From Deltaproteobacteria bacterium (GTDB lineage: Bacteria > Desulfobacterota > Binatia > HRBIN30 > CADEER01), in the NCBI GenBank assembly GCA_029262455.1, contig JAJCZJ010000086.1, forward strand, positions 62,001-126,000: 64,000 nt of DNA, written 5' to 3'. The translations under genes were made by a program, and so were the position numbers. The notes under the pieces were generated by a model that worked only from the letters and a program-made list of their open reading frames with translations, was not told where the DNA came from and did no database searches. Of this stretch, positions 58,011-64,000 are shown in pieces (the stretch's first letter is position 1; every line of letters begins with the position of its first letter).

Positions 58011-58163
58011 GGGGTACAGGGTGCGGGGTACGGGGTGCGGGGTACGGGGTACGGGGTACGGGGTGCGGGGTACAGGGTCCGTGCCACGTACCAGCTTTCA
58101 GGGTTTGTTGCCCGTACCCCGTGGGCCGTACCCTGTACCCCGATCACACCCCGTGCCCCGCAC
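58011..58163. repeat. 7-bp G-tract tandem array facing an inverted C-rich copy
   Basis: 58011-58080 is ten uninterrupted 7-bp units of the form GGGGTAC or GGGGTGC (first G sometimes A). 58111-58163 holds the reverse complement type (GTACCCC, GTGCCCC) in a less regular form. The two arms are separated by about 30 bases, so DNA or RNA could fold into a long hairpin. The left arm also has many four-G tracts with three-base loops. It lies between mutT and tldD. Confidence 0.9.
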
Positions 58164-58164
58164 C

Positions 58165-58578
58165 TCACTCCGTCCCCCGCGTCGCAAGCATCTCGACAAT
58201 CGGGAGATCGGCCTCCAGTAGGTCGATATCGGCCATCTCGGCGGGCATCAGCCAGCGCATCTCCTCGAAGATCAGATTCTGAATCCGTCCCTTGTAGTGA
58301 TCGACGTTGAAGAACCAGAGCTCGACGGTCGGTCCGGCGGGGTAGGAGTGTTTCGAGGTAGTGAGCAGCTCACCGATGGTGGCGTCGATTCCGAGCTCCT
58401 CGTGCAGCTCGCGTTGCAGGCAGGCTTGCGGAGTTTCCCCGGGCTCGATCTTTCCACCCGGAAACTCCCACTTGCGTGGGTGCGGTTGATCGCCGCGCCG
58501 CCGGCAAACGAGGATCTTGTCTCTCTCTCGTACAATGGCGGCACTAACCCGTATGGTATTTCCTGGGTCCTCACGCAT
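58165..58578 (-). CDS. MutT-type Nudix hydrolase
   Basis: 137 residues. Complete Nudix box G-G-K-I-E-P-G-E-T-P-Q-A-C-L-Q-R-E-L-H-E-E-L-G-I (shown split: G-x5-E-x7-R-E-L-x-E-E-x-G-I). Before it I-L-V-C-R-R-R and W-E-F-P-G-G, as in 8-oxo-dGTP diphosphatases. Probably sanitises oxidised nucleotides. The 3' end abuts the G-tract array. Confidence 0.88.
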   Translation of the reverse strand: MREDPGNTIRVSAAIVRERDKILVCRRRGDQPHPRKWEFPGGKIEPGETPQACLQRELHEELGIDATIGELLTTSKHSYPAGPTVELWFFNVDHYKGRIQNLIFEEMRWLMPAEMADIDLLEADLPIVEMLATRGTE

Positions 58579-58621
58579 GTCGGTAGGGCTTAGCGCAGAT
58601 GAAGTGACTGCGCGAAGTCTT

Positions 58622-59971
58622 TCAGTTGGCTAGATTCGGTACCGCCATGTCGAGATCGCCCGTTTCCGCGCGGGTGAGGGCTCGGTCGAGTACCTTTTGT
58701 TGGCGGTCGATGACTGAGCGCAGCCGAGCCGCGCGTGGCATCGCGGTCCATGGGGCGAAGTTGCCGTGCAGTGATTCTGCGGCGAGCCAGGCCAGTACGC
58801 GGGACGGTGGCATCATGTCCTGCGGCCGAATTTCGCGGGTCATCATCCAGTCCATTCGCTGTTGCATGGCCGGGCTCTTTTGCGCGTGTTTGAAGGCGAT
58901 CCGGGTGAAAGGGTTGTTGTACTCGGGCGAGCCCATTTCGCCGGCGAAGTGGTAAAGCCCAATCGACTCGGCGTCGCGCCGGCGCCAGTAAAGCCTCATG
59001 GCCTTTTCGCTGCCGTCGATGATCGCATCGGACAGGTCTGCGGCGTCGCGGACGGCGTCGGAGATCCCGAGACCTGGTGTGGGATCGATGTGCAGGCCGG
59101 AGTCGCCGACCAGCGCCCACCCGGGTCCGATCGCTTGCTTCATGAAGAACTTCGGCGAAACCAGACCGACCGGCTTCGCTACCATTTGACTACCTTCCAG
59201 GAGCGGCGCGGTGAGGCTCCCGTTTTTCAGATGGCTCAGTAGTCCCTCGGTCGGGTCGCGTTTCCAGCCCTGTAGCTGGTCGCGATGGGCTCCGCCGGCC
59301 ATCAGGAGTAGATTGGAATCGGTGAGAAAGACGGCGCGGGCAACGTCTCCTTCGATGTGGATGCACGCGCCCCAATCGTAGCGCGGGTCTTGGTCGAAGA
59401 CCGGCGTTTTCTCGAAGTAACTCCAGTAGACGCCGTTGACCGACGACGACTCTAGGTAGGTGGGGGCGTCGACCAGTTTTGCGATTGTGGAGTTGCGGCC
59501 GTCGGCGCCGACGACGAGCGGTGCGCGAATCTCCGACTCGACTCCGGAGCGACTGACGCGTACGCCGCATACGCGATCTCCGTCGCGGAGCAAGGCGATG
59601 ACACGGGTTTCGTCCGAGACCTCGACTCCCGCATCGATCGCGGCCTGTTGGAGTGCCGGGTCGAGTTTGCAGCGCCGAGGCGACCGCGAGTCCATCGTCG
59701 TGCCGTTGAGCGTGATCTGCAGGTGGCTGTCTTCGACTTGGAAGCGGAAAGCCTTGTTCGGCGGCGCTAATGCCCGAACGGTGTCGCCGAGGCCAAGCCG
59801 GTCGAACATCTTCATGCCGTACGGCTGGATTGCGTGCGTCGAGATCGGTTGATCGCTAAAGAGCGGGGACTTGTCGATTGCAACGACCCGGACGCCAGCG
59901 GCTTGAAGCGCCTTGGCAAGCGGAGCGCCAGCGCAACGGAACCCGACGATGATGACGTCTGCGTCTGCCAT
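58622..59971 (-). CDS. FAD-dependent oxidoreductase (group A monooxygenase-like)
   Basis: 449 residues from ATG 59971. N-terminal dinucleotide fold V-I-I-V-G-F-R-C-A-G-A-P-L-A-K-A-L, a variant of GxGxxG in which the second Gly is Cys-Ala-Gly-shifted. The flavin motif is V-V-G-A-D-G-R-N-S, and the second one is A-L-V-G-D-S-G-L-H-I-D-P-T-P-G-L-G-I-S-D-A. This fits flavin hydroxylase/geranylgeranyl-reductase-like proteins. Substrate unknown; an acyl-CoA dehydrogenase nearby is not evidence of a shared pathway. Confidence 0.8.
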   Translation of the reverse strand: MADADVIIVGFRCAGAPLAKALQAAGVRVVAIDKSPLFSDQPISTHAIQPYGMKMFDRLGLGDTVRALAPPNKAFRFQVEDSHLQITLNGTTMDSRSPRRCKLDPALQQAAIDAGVEVSDETRVIALLRDGDRVCGVRVSRSGVESEIRAPLVVGADGRNSTIAKLVDAPTYLESSSVNGVYWSYFEKTPVFDQDPRYDWGACIHIEGDVARAVFLTDSNLLLMAGGAHRDQLQGWKRDPTEGLLSHLKNGSLTAPLLEGSQMVAKPVGLVSPKFFMKQAIGPGWALVGDSGLHIDPTPGLGISDAVRDAADLSDAIIDGSEKAMRLYWRRRDAESIGLYHFAGEMGSPEYNNPFTRIAFKHAQKSPAMQQRMDWMMTREIRPQDMMPPSRVLAWLAAESLHGNFAPWTAMPRAARLRSVIDRQQKVLDRALTRAETGDLDMAVPNLAN

Positions 59972-60140
59972 GGGATTACGGTAGCACCTTTGGTGGTGGC
60001 CGAAAGTATGGGGTTTTGGGCGAGGTGTACTGCGCAGCCCCTGGGTCGCGACGCACTTCCTCGCTTGCACCTGGACCATCGTTGGTTAGGGGTGGAAAAT
60101 GAGTGTTGAGGGGAGCGGAAGCGAGGGGTCTCGCCCAACC

Positions 60141-60974
60141 CTAGTGGAGTACGGGGCTGTCGGTCTGCAACTTGACCAACTCGTTGCGGACGAGTCCCGC
60201 ACTTTCGTCGTTTGGTGCGACTTCGAGAAAGCGTTCGAGATCTGCTCGAGCCGCGTCGAAGCATTCGAGCTGCAAGTAGAGTGCGGCTCGGTCGCGCAGT
60301 TCGTTCGTCGAGTCTGGTCGCACGAGCAAGATCCGTTCGCTGCAGCGAAGCGCATCCTCGAACTCCCGGGCGCGCAAGTGGATGAGCTTCAGGTTGCCCA
60401 GCATCCGGGTCAAGATGTCGCGCGGCGCCGTAGCGGCGAGATGGCTTGGGTCGAGTTCGGCCTCTGGCCCTGCCACCGCCCGCAGTCTTGCCGTGCATCC
60501 CGCCTCGTCGAGTACGGTGCCGAAGAACGGATCGATCACGGTCTGGTGGCTGTCGACGTGAACTGCGAGAAAGTGTCCGGGAAAGCCGACTCCACGCACA
60601 TCGAGTCCACAGCGATGGCCGACCTCGACGTAGACTAGGGCGAGCGTGATCGGGATCCCGATGCGCCGATCGAGGACTTCATTGAAGTAGCTGTTGCGCC
60701 GGTCGTAGTAGTCGTTGTCATTGCCACGAAAGCCGCAGTGCTTGGCGAGGAACCCGATCAACCCATCGACCTCGCGGCCGTCTTCAGCTGCGATATGTTG
60801 CTGCGCCCTGACTGCGAGGGCGTTGAGCTCCTCGATGTAGTGAGAGACGAAACGATCTACGTCGATTTCGTCGTAGCCCTCTGCCGCGATGAGAAGTGCG
60901 GCCTTAGCCAAGTCGATGTCGTTCGTGCCGCCCGAGACGAGGGCAGTGAATCGCTCGCGCGCTGTCGCTGCCAT
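60141..60974 (-). CDS. SirB1-family transglutaminase-like/TPR protein
   Basis: 277 residues from ATG 60974. SirB1 core: L-A-K-A-A-L-L-I-A-A-E, Y-Y-D-R-R-N-S-Y-F-N-E-V-L-D-R-R-I-G-I-P-I-T-L (split by conserved turns), then V-G-F-P-G-H-F-L-A-V, the transglutaminase-like His region. The C-terminal third has TPR-like helices (R-E-F-E-D-A-L-R-C-S-E-R-I-L-L-V-R-P). Function of the family is unclear. Confidence 0.82.
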   Translation of the reverse strand: MAATARERFTALVSGGTNDIDLAKAALLIAAEGYDEIDVDRFVSHYIEELNALAVRAQQHIAAEDGREVDGLIGFLAKHCGFRGNDNDYYDRRNSYFNEVLDRRIGIPITLALVYVEVGHRCGLDVRGVGFPGHFLAVHVDSHQTVIDPFFGTVLDEAGCTARLRAVAGPEAELDPSHLAATAPRDILTRMLGNLKLIHLRAREFEDALRCSERILLVRPDSTNELRDRAALYLQLECFDAARADLERFLEVAPNDESAGLVRNELVKLQTDSPVLH

Positions 60975-61109
60975 GCAGAATGGACTACCGAATGCGCGGC
61001 CCTGCGACAACCGGGCACTTGTGTTGACACGCTGCTGATAGCGGGAGAGAAGTTGTCGATCGGGTGCGAAACGGCATCGGGCATCACCTGTACGGAGCTA
61101 GGAGACGAG

Positions 61110-62264
61110 ATGGATTTTGGATTCAGTGAAGAGCAGGAGATGCTGCGCGACAGTGTCCGTGAATTTCTCACCGGCGAGTGCCCGATGACCTACGTACGTC
61201 AGATGATGGATGATGAGAGCGGATATTCCGAAGATCAGTGGCACAAGATGGCGCAGCTCGGATGGACAGGGCTCATCATTCCGGAGGAGTTCGGCGGTGC
61301 CGGTCTCACGATGGTCGACATGATCGTGCTGCTCGAGGAGATGGGTAAGGTCGTGATGCCCGGGCCTTTTTTTGCGTCCGCCATCTTGGGCGGCATCGCG
61401 ATTGGTCTCGGCGGTGATGCCGATCAGAAGCAGCGCTACTTGCCGGCTCTCGCGACAGGTGAAAAGCGTGCGACACTGGCGCAGGTCGAGGAGAGCGGGC
61501 GCTGGGATTCAAAGGGAATCGCCATGGAGGCGAAGCCGGACGGCGACGGGTTTCGTCTGAAGGGAGCGAAGCTGTTCGTTCACGATGCTCACAATGCAGA
61601 CGTTCTGGTCGTAGCGGCGCGCACCTCGGGCGACACCGACGACGGTGTGACGCTGTTCGTAGTAGATTCGGGCGACGGTGTGACGACGCGGGTGCTCAAG
61701 ACGATGGACCAGACGCGCAAGTTGTGTGAGGTCGAGTTCGATGTTCGCGTTGGCAGCGACGCAGTGCTGGGGGCCGTCGGCAGTGGTTGGCCGGTTCTCG
61801 AGAAGCTGGTGGATTGTGCCAAAGTGGCGCTGTGTGCCGAGATGTGTGGCGGCGCACAGCGAGTTCTCGACATGAGCGTTGAGTACGCCAAGGTGCGCGA
61901 ACAGTTCGGGAAGCCGATCGGCAGTTTTCAGGCAATCCAGCACAAGTGTGCGGACATGATGGTGCAGGTCGAGAGCGCGAAGTCAGCGACTTACTATGCT
62001 GCGTGGGCCGTGGCTAGCGACGTTCCTGAGGCACATTTGGCCGCCTGCATGGCGAAGGCCTACTGCTCGGATGCTTATCGTGATGTTTCGGGCGAGGGGA
62101 TCCAGATTCACGGCGGAATCGGATTTACCTGGGAACACGACATGCATCTGTACTTCAAGCGCGCCAAGGGCTCCGAGGTGACCTTTGGCGATGCTACTTG
62201 GAATCGCGAGCTCGTGGCACAAGTGGTACTCGATCACCCGGAGTCCATTGCTGCCGACAGCTAG
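61110..62264 (+). CDS. Acyl-CoA dehydrogenase
   Basis: 384 residues from ATG 61110, with AGGAG five bases upstream; longer frames upstream overlap the divergent SirB1 gene and are not real. Begins M-D-F-G-F-S-E-E-Q-E-M-L-R, typical. Contains P-E-E-F-G-G-A-G-L-T, the FAD region, R-E-Q-F-G-K-P-I-G-S-F-Q-A-I-Q-H, and Q-I-H-G-G-I-G-F-T-W-E-H-D-M-H-L-Y-F-K-R. In this branch the position usually filled by the catalytic Glu is hard to place, so it may be an FadE-type paired subunit. Divergent from SirB1. Confidence 0.86.
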   Translation: MDFGFSEEQEMLRDSVREFLTGECPMTYVRQMMDDESGYSEDQWHKMAQLGWTGLIIPEEFGGAGLTMVDMIVLLEEMGKVVMPGPFFASAILGGIAIGLGGDADQKQRYLPALATGEKRATLAQVEESGRWDSKGIAMEAKPDGDGFRLKGAKLFVHDAHNADVLVVAARTSGDTDDGVTLFVVDSGDGVTTRVLKTMDQTRKLCEVEFDVRVGSDAVLGAVGSGWPVLEKLVDCAKVALCAEMCGGAQRVLDMSVEYAKVREQFGKPIGSFQAIQHKCADMMVQVESAKSATYYAAWAVASDVPEAHLAACMAKAYCSDAYRDVSGEGIQIHGGIGFTWEHDMHLYFKRAKGSEVTFGDATWNRELVAQVVLDHPESIAADS

Positions 62265-62283
62265 CTAGAGAACCACGAAGTTG

Positions 62284-63774
62284 CTAGCGATCGATCAATC
62301 GAGCGTATTCGTAGATTCCCGTTCCTATTGCACCGCTGTTTTCGTTGTGGATGCGTGCCGGGCCGAACGTAACGCGAGCCCGTCTGCCTGGCCCGACAGG
62401 GCGCGCGATGGACATACGCCCGAGTGGGGTGACCACGATGCGGTCCCCGTCTTCTACGATGACAAGTTCGTGGGGCGTGTAGCCGTCGCGATCGAGGGAG
62501 ACCCGAGCTGTCGATCGGTCGGCCGGTTTGTTGCGGAGGGTGCGGGCGCTGCCGTCGGCGAACGCCGCATGAGCGACCCAGCGGGTGCGGCTCGCTCGAC
62601 GCCAGCCGCCCCACTGTCGGGGCGTAGCGAAGCCGGTGCAATCGACTTCAAAGCGTTCACCGCCTATGTCGATCGCACCCAAGACCGAGCCACTGTCATT
62701 TGAACCACTGCGCAATCGAAGATCGACCGCGGCATTGCGCAGGGAGGATCGTGCCAGCGCACACTCGAGGTCGACGTAGTCGTCGCCGCTCGGACTGATG
62801 AGTACGGTGCCTCGAAATGAGAGAATTAAGTCGAGCCCTTCTTGCGTGAAAACCGGACCGTCGCGGCCGAGTTTGCGGAGGCTCTTGGCCTCCCCAGTGT
62901 ACAGCGCGACTCGCCCGTCGCAGAAGATGACAGCGAGACGTGCAAAGCTCGCACTGGCGAAGGAATCGATGCTGGCTAGCAGGGTGATGCCGGCGCGCTC
63001 GTCGTAGAGTTGCAGGGACGCTGCTTGGTGGTTGGTCCGTGCTGGCCGACCCTCATTTTTCCGGTTCTTTTTCAGGCTCTTCGACATTGCCTCGGCGATC
63101 TCGGCGACGAAGGCGGTGCGCTGTGGCCCCGGCCATCGCAACGGAATCCCGAGCTCGATCTGCACTGCATCGCATCGCCCATCTGTAACGGCTTGAGAGA
63201 GAGGTTCCGGAATCTCGTTGGCGCGGGTGCCATCGCGGCGAAACAGTTGGAGGAGGTTGTTTCGGGTACGCGCCGGAAATCGCTCGCCGCACGAGTAATG
63301 CGCCTCGCTGCCGCTGGCCATCAGTGTGACGAGGAAGTCTTCGAAGAATTCCGGGGATATCGTGAGCGGCATTTCTGCCGTCGGTTTGGTGTTTTTCTCC
63401 AGGGGAGCGCCGATGCCGAAATCGCAGCGGCTCTGGTTGACGTTCCAGCCGTGCACAACGACGATTTTGAGTCGATCGTGCGCTGCGAGGATGGCGCCGG
63501 CCATCTCGGTCAGTTGAGATAAGAATTGCGGTGCTCGCTGCCGTACCTGGGTGATGCGGTTGAGGTCCACTGTGTTGCGGTCGATGCTATTGTTGATAAG
63601 GTACGACGAGTCTGTTTGTTGAGCCATTTCGACCGCGAGGTCGGCCGTGTGAAGATCGTTGATTCGCCAACGTCGATCGCCACGTCTTGGGGCTGGCGGG
63701 GGAGACTCCGTAGCGCGTTGGCCGCCGTGCGGAGCGACGAATAGGATTGAGCTTGGGCCGCGATGTTTTGGCAT
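62284..63774 (-). CDS. N-formylglutamate amidohydrolase-like protein
   Basis: 496 residues. The first 200 resemble N-formylglutamate amidohydrolase: V-A-P-H-G-G, D-L-H-T-A-D-L-A, S-I-D-R-N-T-V-D-L-N-R, then V-V-V-H-G-W-N-V-N and C-D-A-V-Q-I-E-L-G-I-P-L-R. The E-L-G and H-G elements are likely metal or substrate ligands. The C-terminal 280 residues are beta-rich and unassigned. No signal peptide. Converges on the acyl-CoA dehydrogenase; role unknown. Confidence 0.62.
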   Translation of the reverse strand: MPKHRGPSSILFVAPHGGQRATESPPPAPRRGDRRWRINDLHTADLAVEMAQQTDSSYLINNSIDRNTVDLNRITQVRQRAPQFLSQLTEMAGAILAAHDRLKIVVVHGWNVNQSRCDFGIGAPLEKNTKPTAEMPLTISPEFFEDFLVTLMASGSEAHYSCGERFPARTRNNLLQLFRRDGTRANEIPEPLSQAVTDGRCDAVQIELGIPLRWPGPQRTAFVAEIAEAMSKSLKKNRKNEGRPARTNHQAASLQLYDERAGITLLASIDSFASASFARLAVIFCDGRVALYTGEAKSLRKLGRDGPVFTQEGLDLILSFRGTVLISPSGDDYVDLECALARSSLRNAAVDLRLRSGSNDSGSVLGAIDIGGERFEVDCTGFATPRQWGGWRRASRTRWVAHAAFADGSARTLRNKPADRSTARVSLDRDGYTPHELVIVEDGDRIVVTPLGRMSIARPVGPGRRARVTFGPARIHNENSGAIGTGIYEYARLIDR

Positions 63775-63828
63775 GCCGTAGGTCGGGGGCGCGCTATAAA
63801 ACCCTTAATTTCTGTGACGTTTCTTGGA

Positions 63829-63857
63829 TTGAATTGCGAGTCAGTTACGGCTAGACT
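63829..63857 (+). promoter_or_regulatory. Predicted promoter for the right-edge gene
   Basis: TTGAAT (63829-63834) and TAGACT (63852-63857) are 17 bases apart, about 75 bases before the ATG at 63932. Both hexamers are moderate matches. Confidence 0.4.
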
Positions 63858-63931
63858 TATCAACTGGCAAGGGGAATGCCGGGGCTTCGAATCGGGTACA
63901 ACTACTAGGTTCAGGGATAGGAGAACAAGAG

Positions 63932-64000
63932 ATGCGATCTGATTTACGACTGAGCGATCTCGGCAAGAGCGAAAAGGCAATCAGCAAGCTGATGAACGTC
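63932..64000 (+). CDS. N-terminal fragment of an unidentified gene (cut by right edge)
   Basis: ATG 63932 with AGGAG eight bases upstream opens a frame that reaches the window end after 23 codons: M-R-S-D-L-R-L-S-D-L-G-K-S-E-K-A-I-S-K-L. The product is too short to assign. No signal peptide. The ribosome site and upstream promoter-like hexamers support a real gene. Confidence 0.5.
   Translation, partial: MRSDLRLSDLGKSEKAISKLMNV

Noticed and set aside
58011-58163. Possible CRISPR array
   Set aside because: The unit is only 7 bp, directly contiguous, with no spacers and no cas genes nearby.
1-64000. tRNA or rRNA genes
   Set aside because: Gaps between genes were read for T-loop and acceptor-stem patterns and none was found by eye; a covariance-model scan would be decisive.

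Overview
The window looks like a chromosomal segment of a GC-rich, Gram-negative bacterium. Supporting signs are outer-membrane beta-barrels, a LapA/LapB-type envelope protein, a DUF748 (AsmA-like) protein, PilT/PilU, PmbA/TldD and a lipoprotein. The gene order rplU-rpmA-obgE-proB-proA-nadD-rsfS is familiar from deltaproteobacterial lineages. The many secreted proteins carrying a short Cys-framed double EF-hand module (pattern C-x-G-D-C, E-L-[IV], ending A-L-x-G-C) resemble what I recall from Binatota and related uncultured 'Deltaproteobacteria'. That placement is inference, not proof.

Left third (1-34 kb): an accessory, secretion-rich zone. Two paralogous seven-repeat proteins flank polyphosphate kinase ppk1, followed by a seven-repeat FG-GAP protein. 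All three end in a Pro/Thr linker plus the EF-hand module. Next comes a minus-strand operon with overlapping genes (exported GNAT-like protein, DNRLRE/PKD protein, lipoprotein, zinc phospholipase C-like protein). A subtilisin-like protease with the same EF-hand module, a DUF748 protein and a large HELGH metalloprotease-like protein follow. The last carries thrombospondin-type calcium repeats, the EF-hand module and a C-terminal cohesin-like domain. From 24 to 29 kb there is an iron block (bacterioferritin, Bfd, an outer-membrane porin-like protein, FeoB, FeoA) with Fur-box-like sites in front of three of its units. From 29 to 32 kb there is a probable copper block (MbnP-like protein fused to a half EF-hand module, a beta-barrel with an N-terminal CxxC, a small Cys-rich exported protein). 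It is followed by another Pro/Thr-linker EF-hand protein.

Middle (34-53 kb): mostly core functions. These are a HIT protein, a 16S/23S pseudouridine synthase, a glutaryl-CoA-dehydrogenase-like enzyme, a CorC/HlyC transporter-like protein, a FabF ketosynthase, a pair of ArsA/Get3-like ATPases, and a LapA-TPR fusion. Then come rsfS, nadD, proA, proB, obgE, rpmA and rplU, with a GDSL hydrolase on the opposite strand between proA and proB. A glutaredoxin-like protein, PlsX, an App1/HAD-like phosphatase and CutA follow on the plus strand.

Right part (52-64 kb): pilU and pilT, the latter preceded by a plausible sigma-54 site and a 28-bp palindrome at enhancer distance; a CPBP protease; pmbA and tldD; a striking 7-bp G-tract repeat array; a MutT-type Nudix hydrolase; an FAD oxidoreductase; a SirB1-like protein; an acyl-CoA dehydrogenase; an N-formylglutamate-amidohydrolase-like protein; and the beginning of an unidentified gene at the right edge.

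No tRNA, rRNA, CRISPR array, intact insertion sequence or prophage was seen.
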